Assembly: GCA_963739235.1 (NCBI GenBank)
Contig: CAVTZY010000042.1
Location: 248,001 to 312,000 of the forward strand
DNA from: JAFNAG01 sp963739235
Lineage (GTDB): Bacteria; Acidobacteriota; UBA6911
Reading direction: 5' to 3'
DNA length: 64,000 nucleotides
Below are positions 40,475 through 48,861 of the stretch, piece after piece. Below the pieces are notes generated by a model. It saw only the letters and a program-made list of their open reading frames with translations, had not been told where the DNA came from and did not search any database. The position numbers and the translations under genes are program-made. Each line of letters starts with the position of its first letter. Within the stretch, counting starts at the first letter, position 1.

Positions 40475-41137
40475 GCGGAATTGGAGGCATCCGGGCTTCT
40501 CCGTCTATCAAGGCGAGCGGATCGATGCTGACGACCATCAGGCGCGCCAGCGCCTGGCCGGCTACATGGTCCATCCGCCGATTGCCCTGGAACGTCTGCG
40601 CTATCGCCCTGAATCCGGACAAGTCATCTACTATGGCCGCCAACGCAGCGTTGCGGTGATGCCGGACCCGCGCCGGCCCGCATCTTCCCGGCGCTCGACT
40701 TCCTGGCCGCTTTGTGCACCCATATCCCCGATACCGGACAGCAGTTGGTTCGCTACTACGGCGCCTTCTCCAATGTGCGCCGGGCCCGCGTCAGGCTCAC
40801 CGGCCGCCGCGCCTCCAGCCGGTCGATCCGCTGCCGTCGGAAAACGAAGATCGGCGGCTGCGCCGACGAGTTCGCGCGCCGGATCAGGAGCTCGTGGGCG
40901 CGGCTGATAAAGAAAGTGTACGAAGCGGACCCCCTGGTTTGCCCTCGCTGCTCGGGCCCGCTCAAAATCATCAGCCTGATCGGCGACGGCGCGGTGATCG
41001 AAAAAATCCTGCGCCACCTGAAACTCTGGGACCGGCCGGAGCGCCCGCCGCCCGCTGCTCCCGACAGATCCATACGATACGATCCCGACATTCCCGGGTT
41101 TGAGGACGTCAGCCGGTGGTCCGATGCGGCCGAGTGA
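40475..41137 (+). mobile_element. IS91-like transposase remnant (C-terminal half, frameshifted)
   Basis: GFSVYQGERIDADDHQARQR, then MVHPPIALERLRYRPESG (about 40566) is followed in another frame by HIPDTGQQLVRYYGAFSNVRR, the CPRCSGPLKIISLIGD zinc-like motif and VIEKILRHLKLWDRPERPPP up to the stop at 41137. These are landmarks of Y2-type IS91/IS801 transposases. The N-terminal catalytic part is missing and the frame changes near 40700. It is fused on the left to the truncated mfd. Such elements move by rolling-circle transposition. Confidence 0.75.
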
Positions 41138-41215
41138 GACGGCTTGGGTCTGCTCCCGGCCAGGGCGGCTGCCGTACCTGAGGGGGAAAGTGTGCCTGCA
41201 AGCGAGTGCCGGCGC

Positions 41216-41261
41216 GGGGAGGGGGAACGGGGCGCGACGTCGCGCCCCGTTCCCCCTCCCC
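41216..41261. repeat. 46-bp perfect palindrome
   Basis: Two 23-bp arms with no loop meet at GCGAC|GTCGC (41238|41239). The arms read GGGGAGGGGG, then AACGGGGCGCGAC. It lies about 80 bp after the IS91-like stop, where the ori end of such an element would lie, and is followed by GTTTTG. Confidence 0.75.
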
Positions 41262-41608
41262 GTTTTGCCTCCCGCCGGTGTTTTCCCGATGTTGCAGCCG
41301 CTTCCGCCCGGAAATCGGGGAGAATTCCCGATTACTTTCTCTGCAAATTCATGCTACCCTCGCTCAGCACCTTGGAAGCAATTGCCTATTATTCAATTGC
41401 CTATTATTAAGTCAGCGTTCTCCCAGTGAAGCATATGCTCCTCGGCAATGATGCAAACGCCGGTATCGATTCCGAAGCCGTTCCTGCAGCATGGGTTCCA
41501 GACAGGCGGGCCCCAGATCTTGGCGCCGGTGCAGCATGTCGAATGTTTTGATTTCTTGACAGAGGCTTTACTTGGCCTTGACATGCCGGCTGTATAATAC
41601 TCGGTGAC
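41262..41608. other. Intergenic region upstream of the histidine kinase
   Basis: No gene is seen. A 15-bp tandem direct repeat (CAATTGCCTATTATT twice) lies at about 41380-41409. TATAAT at 41593-41598 is only 11 bp before the GTG start of the kinase; two TTGACA-like hexamers (41556, 41578) are badly spaced for it. Confidence 0.45.
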
Positions 41609-43573
41609 GTGCGCGCCCTAATCTTGACAAACCGGTTGCAGCAAATTCCCCGCCCGGTAATCCTATTCGCCGGAACAGCCTTGGTGTTCCTTACGGTCCT
41701 TTCCTGGCTGAGTTGGCGAGTCATATCACAGGATCGCGCGGTAGAGCAACAACGGTGGCTCGAGCGCTGCGAGATTGCGGCGGGCAACGCAGCGGCACAA
41801 CTGACACAGAAGATGACGGAGCTTCAGGCTATGCTCGCCGACACCCTGGCGGGCCGCCCCGCACAGGTTCTGGCTCCGGGGACTGCACTGCTCGTTTTCA
41901 GAGACAGCATTCTGGCCGATCGGCTTGGAGAAAAACTGCCCTACTACCCGGTGCTACAAAAAATTCACGACTCGTCCCGGGACCCATTCCTCGCCGCGGA
42001 AGCCACCGAATTCGGCGATAAGCAGCCTCTCAAGGCGGCGGCATTATACGCGCAGCTCATCGAACGCCGGGAGCCGGACATGCGCGCCGCTGCATTGGTG
42101 CGGCTGGCGCGGGCCTATCGCCAGGCGAGGCTCCTATCCAAAGCCCTCGAGGCCTATAGGTTGCTCGCCGGCATGGTCTCCGTCACGGTGGATGGCGACC
42201 CGGCTGAAATGCTGGCCTACTATGGAAGCGCGGAGATCTACGCGGAGAGAAACGAGGCCGCAGCGCTCAAGAAGGAGGCATCGGCCATCGCAGCCGCGCT
42301 GGCCGATGGACGCTGGATTTTGCGGCGCGCTTCCTATGAATTCTATGATGGCCAATGCAGAGAATGGCTTGGAAATGCTCTGCCCGCTGAACCATCCGTC
42401 GAGGCCCTCGCTTTGGCGGAAGCGGCCGAGACGGTGTATCTTCAATGGAGAGATGCGACATTGAGTGCGGTTTCTCCCATCCGGCGGAAAACCGTTTGGG
42501 CGCAGGAGCGGTCAATTCTCGTCATATGGAATCCGGAAGCCGGACGATTGTCTCTGGTCTGCGTCGGGCCAAGCTTCCTGAGCTCCGTGCTCGGCCCATC
42601 GCTTGGGAAGAGCGTGGATTTTCCTGCGATCATTGTGGAAGACTCTGATGGCCATCGGGTCTTGGGCAGCTCTAATTCAGCTTCCCCCATAAGAGCGGTT
42701 CGAACCGCCTCGCTCACTGCTTTGCCCTGGACGATTTACGCCGTCCCGCCTGATCCTCAGGCAACAACCGGGAGTCTTTCAGGCCCGGCCAAGGTTATGT
42801 TGGGTGCGCTGGCACTGATAATTCTCTTTGCGCTGGTGGCCGGCGTTTTCATGGCGCGATCCATCTCGCGCGAGATTGCGGTGGCCCGGCTGCAGTCGGA
42901 TTTCGTGGCCGCGGTTTCCCACGAATTCAGAACTCCGCTCACGACCATCATGCAGCTGTCGGAAATGCTGATTCGCGGGCGCTTCTCCGGCGAGGAGCGG
43001 CGCGCGCAGTTCTATCAGACGCTGCTCGGTGAGAGCCGGCGGCTTCACGGCCTGGTCGAGAACATCCTCAACTTCGGCAAGCTCGAATCGGGCAAATACC
43101 AGTATGACTTCCAAACGATGGACCTGAGTGAATTCGCTCGCAGCGTTACTGAGGATTTTTCCAAGTCCGTGGTGGAGCGCGGCTATACCATCGATTTTCG
43201 AAGCGAGGACGGCTCGATTCCTGTCCGTGCGGATCGCGAGGCTCTGGGCCGGGCATTGTGGAACCTGCTGGACAATGCGGTAAAGTATTCGCCGGACCAC
43301 AAAACCATCTGGGTGGAGGTGGCCGAGGGCGCAAGCAATGCCATTCTATCCGTGCGCGACCGCGGTCTGGGGATTTCGCCGCAGGAAAAGCAGACGATTT
43401 TTGCGAAATTCGCGCGCGGCGCCGCCGCGATCGAACGGAATATCAAAGGCACGGGATTTGGATTGACCATGGCCCAGGCAACACTGGAAGCGCACGGCGG
43501 CACGATAGAGGTTGAGAGCGTTCCCGGCGAGGGGAGCATCTTCCGTATGCGCCTGCCCAGAGCGGAAAACTGA
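41609..43573 (+). CDS. Sensor histidine kinase of a two-component system
   Basis: The protein has 654 residues from a GTG start. Membrane segments are at about 15-37 and 394-416, so about 355 residues form a periplasmic sensor region without a recognised domain (partly helical repeats, ERREPDMRAAALVRLARAY). The HisKA box has the phospho-His in FVAAVSHEFRTPLTTIMQL (about 437), followed by the ATPase with NLLDNAVKYSP (about 552), VRDRGLGIS and GTGFGLTMAQ. It is followed directly (1 bp) by its response regulator. Input signal unknown. Confidence 0.88.
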   Translation: MRALILTNRLQQIPRPVILFAGTALVFLTVLSWLSWRVISQDRAVEQQRWLERCEIAAGNAAAQLTQKMTELQAMLADTLAGRPAQVLAPGTALLVFRDSILADRLGEKLPYYPVLQKIHDSSRDPFLAAEATEFGDKQPLKAAALYAQLIERREPDMRAAALVRLARAYRQARLLSKALEAYRLLAGMVSVTVDGDPAEMLAYYGSAEIYAERNEAAALKKEASAIAAALADGRWILRRASYEFYDGQCREWLGNALPAEPSVEALALAEAAETVYLQWRDATLSAVSPIRRKTVWAQERSILVIWNPEAGRLSLVCVGPSFLSSVLGPSLGKSVDFPAIIVEDSDGHRVLGSSNSASPIRAVRTASLTALPWTIYAVPPDPQATTGSLSGPAKVMLGALALIILFALVAGVFMARSISREIAVARLQSDFVAAVSHEFRTPLTTIMQLSEMLIRGRFSGEERRAQFYQTLLGESRRLHGLVENILNFGKLESGKYQYDFQTMDLSEFARSVTEDFSKSVVERGYTIDFRSEDGSIPVRADREALGRALWNLLDNAVKYSPDHKTIWVEVAEGASNAILSVRDRGLGISPQEKQTIFAKFARGAAAIERNIKGTGFGLTMAQATLEAHGGTIEVESVPGEGSIFRMRLPRAEN

Positions 43574-44248
43574 ATGACAAAGATCCTGGTAGTTGAGGAT
43601 GAACCTGGAATCGCGCTCGGACTCGAGGAGGACCTGAGACTCGAGGGCTACGAGGTGGCAATCGTTGGCGACGGCGATGCAGCACTCACCTCCGCCCGGC
43701 AGAGCAGTTACGACCTGATCCTGCTCGACATCATGCTGCCGAAACGCGACGGTTTCCAGGTCTGTCGGGAACTGCGGCGCTCGGGCATCGACACACCCAT
43801 CATTTTTCTCACCGCCCGCGTGCAGGACGCAGAGAAGGTGCTGGGCTTGAAGCTCGGTGCGGACGATTACGTGACCAAGCCCTTCAGCCCGATGGAGCTG
43901 TGCGCGCGCATCCAGGCGGTGCTGCGCCGTTCCAAGGCCGCTGCGCCCGAGGTCTACCGCTTCGGCGGCATGGAAGTCGATTTCACGCGCGGCGAGTTAA
44001 GGCGCGCAGGCTGTGCTGTCGATCTCACGCCGATCGAGTTCAAAATGCTCGCTGTCTTTGTCCGGGAGCGCGGGCGTGTCCTGACTCGCGAACAAATCAT
44101 GGATAAAGTCTGGCCGCAGGGAGTCTTCTGCACGGACCGCGTGGTCGACACACACCTGTCGAATCTGCGCAAGAAAATCGAATCTGATCCGGCACAGCCG
44201 AAGATCCTGGTAAGCGTGCGCGGCCTCGGCTATCGGTTCGACGGATGA
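43574..44248 (+). CDS. OmpR-family response regulator
   Basis: The protein has 224 residues. The receiver has the acidic pocket (VVEDEPG), phosphoacceptor Asp in LILLDIMLPKRDGF (about 52), Thr in FLTARVQD and Lys in DDYVTKPFSPMEL. The C-terminal winged helix (about 128-223) has LTPIEFKMLAVFVRERGRVLTREQ and the recognition part VVDTHLSNLRKKIE. It is encoded one base after the kinase stop, so the two form a cognate pair. No target can be named. Confidence 0.93.
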   Translation: MTKILVVEDEPGIALGLEEDLRLEGYEVAIVGDGDAALTSARQSSYDLILLDIMLPKRDGFQVCRELRRSGIDTPIIFLTARVQDAEKVLGLKLGADDYVTKPFSPMELCARIQAVLRRSKAAAPEVYRFGGMEVDFTRGELRRAGCAVDLTPIEFKMLAVFVRERGRVLTREQIMDKVWPQGVFCTDRVVDTHLSNLRKKIESDPAQPKILVSVRGLGYRFDG

Positions 44249-44351
44249 AGCATATATCAAGATTTCTTAACTGGAATCCGGATCAATCTTTGCAGCTTCC
44301 ACAAAAGGATCTGAACCTGGCCTCCTATTTTGAGATCAGGAGGTAACAACC

Positions 44352-46415
44352 ATGAACAAGTTCTGGGTAGTAGCGATTTTGAGTGTTGCAGCAGCAGTCC
44401 CGAGCTTCATGCCAGCGCAAACCACAAGCCGGCCGGAAACTCAGCTGGAGGCGGCAAACAAGAAGGCGCTGGTCAGCGGCGACCTGGAGGCCGCGATCCG
44501 CCAATACCGCAACATCGTCGAAAAGTATAAAAGCAACCATGCGGTGGCAGCGGAAGCCTTGCTGCGCATGGCCCAATGCTTTGAGAAGCAGGGCGCGGCG
44601 AAAATCCAGGAAGCGCAGAAGGCCTACGAGCGAATTGTGCGAGAATATGCCGACCAAAAGGAAGCCGCGGCAGAGGCGCAGGAGCACCTTGCGACTAGAG
44701 TTTTTGAACAGAATACCGGCATTGATTTGCGACAGGTCCTAAGCGCACGCGATGATCGGGTTTATGGACGTTCGGTCTCTCGCGATGGGCGCTATCTATC
44801 TTTTGCTCTTCGGGGGATCTCATTGCACGACCTTCTGACGCGGACCGCGCAGGTGGTTATCCCGGCAGCCTCGAACGAAGATCGCTTCTTCTACCCTATG
44901 ATTTCTCCCGATGGCAGGCAGATCACCTTTTTGAGAATAACGCCACAGGGACGCACGCTTCAAGTCGTTAACACCGACGGCTCCAATCAACACGATCTTG
45001 CCCAAGGAGCTATCCCTTGCGGCTGGTCTCCAGACGGACGACAAGTGCTCGCCTTAGCAGATGCAGCCAAACAGAATAAGCTTCAGCTGATATCGGCCGC
45101 CGACAGCTCATCCAAAACTGTAGCCGAAGGAAGGATTTTCTGTGGCCAAATCTCGCCGGACGGAAGACAAATCGCTTACGAGAAGCTCTCTACTCCTGCA
45201 TCCGGTATTGTTGGAGGCATTTACCTGATGAACTTGGATCGCGACCAGGAAGTCCCACTATCGCAGGACACCAATGCTTCCAATCCTCTGTGGACGCCGG
45301 AAGGGAATAGAGTTCTGTTTTCCCGCAATCGGCAAGAGGTTGTTTCATCGCGAAGTGGAAACGACCTCTGGTCGATCAAGGTTGCGGATGGCAAACCAGC
45401 GGGACCGGCAGAGCTTGTGAGAAAGGATGTGCCGGCACTTCTGGGCGTAACGCAGAATGGCGAATGTTACTATCAGAGCGGCAGTGCGACGAGAGACCTT
45501 TACACGATCGACATCGATCCCCAAACGGGCAATGCAACGTCGAGTCCGAAACAGATCACCAGTCGCTATGACAACAGGGGTGCTGCGTGGTCGCCCGATG
45601 GCCAAGCCCTGGCCTACTTCTCAGTCCGCACGCCAAACGAAATGGCCGTTGTGATCCGCTCGGCAAAAACGGGAGAAGAGCGCGTGTTTTCCCCGCACGT
45701 CAATCTGTTTTATCTCGGATTTAAACCGGAGTGGTTTCCAGATGGTAGTTCTTTGCTCCTCCATTATGGAAACGGAAAACTCGCCATGCTTGACGTACAG
45801 AAAGGAGAATTCCGGCCACTGCTCGAATCGCTAACCATCCCAATCGTCTCTCAAACTATGTATCCGCCATCGCTTGTCCTGGCCCCAGATGGCTCGAACA
45901 TCTTTTATCTCAAGCGCGATGCTGATACACAGCAGTTAAGTATTGTCAGTCGGGATTTGGAAGGTGGCCCTCCAAAGGTGATATGCAGCGTAAGGGCGGA
46001 CGATATCGCTGGATTCTCGCTTTCCGTCGACGGTAGCCAACTTGCGTTCGTCGCAAGATTAGGGCATCAGCCCGCTGAACAAAACTTAGTCATAATGACG
46101 GTTGCCGTACAAGGTGGTGAACCAAACGAGGTCTGCAAGGCAAAGGGGTTGCTTGCCAGGGAAATCATCTGGAGCAAGGACGGGCAGCGCCTGTTTTTCA
46201 CTTCGAGAGTCAATAACCGAACAGGAGCGGGAGGGGATATCTTGTGGGTCTCAGCCGGGGGTGGCGAACCGCAACCGCTCAGGATTGGTTTGCAGGATGA
46301 GTATTTCCTGGGTATGCACCCGGATGGTAGGCAATTGATTTTTATGGACGAAAACTGGAGGAACGAACTCTGGGTTATGAAGAACCTGTTCTCAGCTGCA
46401 AAGTCCTCCCGTTAG
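44352..46415 (+). CDS. Secreted TPR plus WD40-like beta-propeller protein (TolB-like)
   Basis: The protein has 687 residues with signal peptide FWVVAILSVAAAVPSFMPAQ. Residues about 30-125 form TPR-like helices (AIRQYRNIVEKYKSNHAVAAEALLRMAQCF). The rest has repeated PD40-type blades (MISPDGRQITFLRI, GWSPDGRQVLAL, QISPDGRQIAYEK, AWSPDGQALAYFS, SWFPDGSSLLLHY). Such proteins are common extracytoplasmic scaffolds or enzyme-linked sensors in Acidobacteriota; function here is unknown. It lies 104 bp after the response regulator and has AGGAGGT near the start. Confidence 0.85.
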   Translation: MNKFWVVAILSVAAAVPSFMPAQTTSRPETQLEAANKKALVSGDLEAAIRQYRNIVEKYKSNHAVAAEALLRMAQCFEKQGAAKIQEAQKAYERIVREYADQKEAAAEAQEHLATRVFEQNTGIDLRQVLSARDDRVYGRSVSRDGRYLSFALRGISLHDLLTRTAQVVIPAASNEDRFFYPMISPDGRQITFLRITPQGRTLQVVNTDGSNQHDLAQGAIPCGWSPDGRQVLALADAAKQNKLQLISAADSSSKTVAEGRIFCGQISPDGRQIAYEKLSTPASGIVGGIYLMNLDRDQEVPLSQDTNASNPLWTPEGNRVLFSRNRQEVVSSRSGNDLWSIKVADGKPAGPAELVRKDVPALLGVTQNGECYYQSGSATRDLYTIDIDPQTGNATSSPKQITSRYDNRGAAWSPDGQALAYFSVRTPNEMAVVIRSAKTGEERVFSPHVNLFYLGFKPEWFPDGSSLLLHYGNGKLAMLDVQKGEFRPLLESLTIPIVSQTMYPPSLVLAPDGSNIFYLKRDADTQQLSIVSRDLEGGPPKVICSVRADDIAGFSLSVDGSQLAFVARLGHQPAEQNLVIMTVAVQGGEPNEVCKAKGLLAREIIWSKDGQRLFFTSRVNNRTGAGGDILWVSAGGGEPQPLRIGLQDEYFLGMHPDGRQLIFMDENWRNELWVMKNLFSAAKSSR

Positions 46416-46681
46416 GGCCTCTCCCTGCAATCCATTGAGGGTGTTCATTCCACCTTTTCCATTCAACGGGGGCTGGCAATAAGCGCTGGCCCCCCAGTGT
46501 CGGGCTGGTGCTGTAATATCGCAGCAGTCCCTGGACTAAGAGAGCCTCGATGCCGTATGCAAGATAACAGGCTATTTGACCTAAACTGCAGTCATCGGCT
46601 TATTGAAGTCCTTAAGAGATCGCATGCTGTCAGAAACAACTCCGGCCGATAGTCCGCGCATTCAGGCAATCGTGGAACTCG

Positions 46682-46948
46682 CTATCCCGCCTTATCTAGC
46701 AGGACCTCATTGATGATGGTCTGATAGCCTACACCTCGTTTCCGGGCTTCTCTGCGCGCCCAGGCTATGACCTTAGGATGCAGCCGAATCGACGTAGGCT
46801 GATATTTTTCCGCCTCTGATTTTGGGAGCCGGCCACGGGGAGGACGCGGCATGCCGGTTTTTGCCTCGATCGCTTTGCGAGCGGCGGCCAGTTCCCTCTT
46901 GGTGAGGCGCCTCGCCTCTTCAAAGGGAAACTCTTTTGAATTCTTCAT
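46682..46948 (-). CDS. brnA: BrnA-type antitoxin
   Basis: The protein has 88 residues from the ATG at 46948 (AAAGGAGGGG upstream). A charged N-terminal part leads to the ribbon-helix-helix QPTSIRLHPKVIAWARREARKRGVGYQTIINEVL, as in BrnA. It neutralises the BrnT toxin whose gene overlaps it by 29 bp and represses the operon. Unusually for general TA systems, but as is normal in brnTA, the toxin gene comes first. Confidence 0.85.
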   Translation of the reverse strand: MKNSKEFPFEEARRLTKRELAAARKAIEAKTGMPRPPRGRLPKSEAEKYQPTSIRLHPKVIAWARREARKRGVGYQTIINEVLLDKAG

Positions 46949-47213
46949 AGCCCCTCCTTTCACGCCGGCTAGCACGCCGTGCGCTGATAATGCGGAAAGT
47001 CTTCCCTCCGTGCCGTCTGGTAAACACCACAACGAGCACCCCGTTGTCTGATTCACCGATCAACCACTCCCTGATTTCCCCCGTGCTGGAGTGCTTGTCA
47101 TCGGGAGCGATTAGGGCATACGGGTCATCGAAGGCAGTAATCGCCTGATCAAAAGCAATCCCATGTTTGTGGAAGTTGCGGCGAGCCTTTCCGGCATCCC
47201 ACTCGAATTCCAT
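46920..47213 (-). CDS. brnT: BrnT-type ribonuclease toxin
   Basis: The protein has 97 residues. MEFEWDAGKARRNFHKHGIAFDQAI, EIREWLIGESDNGVLVVVFTRR and FRIISARRASRRERRGYEE are near-textbook BrnT, an RNase of the RelE-like fold. It is the first gene of a brnT-brnA pair, within the segment flanked by mfd repeats. Confidence 0.9.
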   Translation of the reverse strand: MEFEWDAGKARRNFHKHGIAFDQAITAFDDPYALIAPDDKHSSTGEIREWLIGESDNGVLVVVFTRRHGGKTFRIISARRASRRERRGYEEFKRVSL

Positions 47214-47271
47214 ATTTGTAGTATATACCGAAATTCATCACGATCAAGCAAAATCGGGAAGGACAACTCAG

Positions 47272-47782
47272 TCACTTCGGCTTGGGGAAACTGACCACAG
47301 CATGCGCGCCGAACTCAGGCACGCGTTCAAGGTTGTCGAGCAATTCTATCTGATACCGGTTTTGCTTCAGGATATAGGTTTCCAGTGGAAACTGGTCCTT
47401 GCTGGTGACCAGACCTGGATCCGTATCGGTTGTTTTATGACCTGAGGCGCGGATCTTTTTCGTTTCATAGAGGTATTGAAGCGTTTCCAGGCTCCATCCC
47501 GGGTAGTGGAATATTCCCTTCGCATCCTTGTTCTGCATGGCAGCCATATCGGGCCAGCGCTTGGACCAATCGGTGCGCATCACTACAAAGGCATCCTCGG
47601 GGATCGGTCCATGGCGAGCCTCCCAGGAACGGATGTCGTCCATCTTCAACGTATAATCCGGGTCCCTCGCAACCTGGTCGTGAACGTCGAAGACGACCAG
47701 GGGCATGATCATTTCCTTGACGTCAATCTGATCGACCGTCCGGCCGCCCTTGACAAAATGAGCCGGCGGATCGACGTGAGTG
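47272..47782 (-). pseudogene. Cyclase/kynurenine-formamidase-like protein, 5'-truncated
   Basis: The metal motif GTHVDPPAHFVKG opens the conserved part (an HxGTHxDxPxH-type cyclase), then DVHDQVARDPDYTLKMDDI and GLVTSKDQFPLETYIL to the end. The frame remains open to 47880, but residues encoded at 47783-47880 come from the direct repeat, not from this family; roughly the first 70-80 residues of a normal cyclase are missing. Cyclase-family enzymes hydrolyse N-formylkynurenine or related amides. It was cut at the repeat boundary. Confidence 0.75.
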
Positions 47783-48861
47783 CCCCTGTATGGCCACAAA
47801 ATATTCCCTCCCTCCCGCCAATCCGTCCCAAGAGCAAAAACAGCCACGAAGAACACGTCGCGGCCTTCGGCCGCAACCAAAGTGGTCAGTTAACCAAACC
47901 GGAAACTTGGAATCGGTAATTCGAATCGATCGGACAGAAAAGGTTGCAGCATGAAAATCTTTGCAGAATTCAAAGAAAATGATTGTTAGTGGTACAAATC
48001 AGTCGAGTTCTCCATGGCTACCCCTATCTTTGTAGTGCTCAGGTGCCGGTTATTGGCGGATCTGGTCCAGGATCTTGTGGATGGAATCGAATAGGGCATG
48101 GGGAGCAAGGTCCTCGGTTTCCACGGTAAGCACGCCTTGGGGAGAAAACGAGGCGTGTTTGTTGCGCGATACGAGCGCTAGCAGTTTCTGGGCGCTGACC
48201 TTGGACTGATCCACAAAGCGGAGATGGATGTGGTTGCGGCTGCGTTCGATCGTGTGGATCTGGAGTGCCAACGACTCCTGCCGGAGCGCGGCGTAGCGGA
48301 ACAGATACTCCACCGGATCCGGGTAGGGGCCGAAACGGTCGATCATCTCCTGCCTCAGACCGTCGAGTTCGGCCGTGGTCGCGCGCCGAAGAAATGCGCT
48401 TGTACATGCGCAGGCGCTGGCTTTCGTCGGCGATGTAAGCCTCGGGAATGCGGATGTCGAGATTCAGCTTGATGCGTGGCAGCGATATCTCAACTTCCGG
48501 CTTCTGGCCGCGCAGTTCCTCGACCGTCTGCTCCAGCAGCTGACAATAGAGGTCAAAACCCACGGCATTGATGTGTCCATGCTGCTCTCCGCCCAGCAAG
48601 TTCCCTCCGCCCCGGATCTCGAGGTCGAGGGCAGCAACCCGGAATCCGGTGCCCAGGTCGCTGAATTCGCGGATGGCGGCCAGCCGCTTGCGCGCCACGT
48701 CGGAGAGCACCTCATCGGAGGGAACCAGCAAATAGGCGTAGGCGCGCCGGTCCGATCGTCCCACGCGTCCGCGCAGCTGGTAGAGTTGCGCCATGCCGTA
48801 AAGATCGGCCCGGTCGATGATGATGGTGTTCACCCTGGGAATGTCCAGCCCGTTCTCGATA
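47783..48861. repeat. mfd 3'-end direct repeat, copy 2
   Basis: The counterpart of 39538-40474, in the same orientation, with an additional stretch at about 47856-47997. Within mfd the two copies differ by one base near 48380, where this copy is frameshifted and copy 1 is not. The block continues into the intact upstream half of mfd. Confidence 0.8.

Noticed and set aside
40566..40907. Independent small genes at 40.5-41.1 kb
   Set aside because: The frames are pieces of one IS91-like transposase in different frames.
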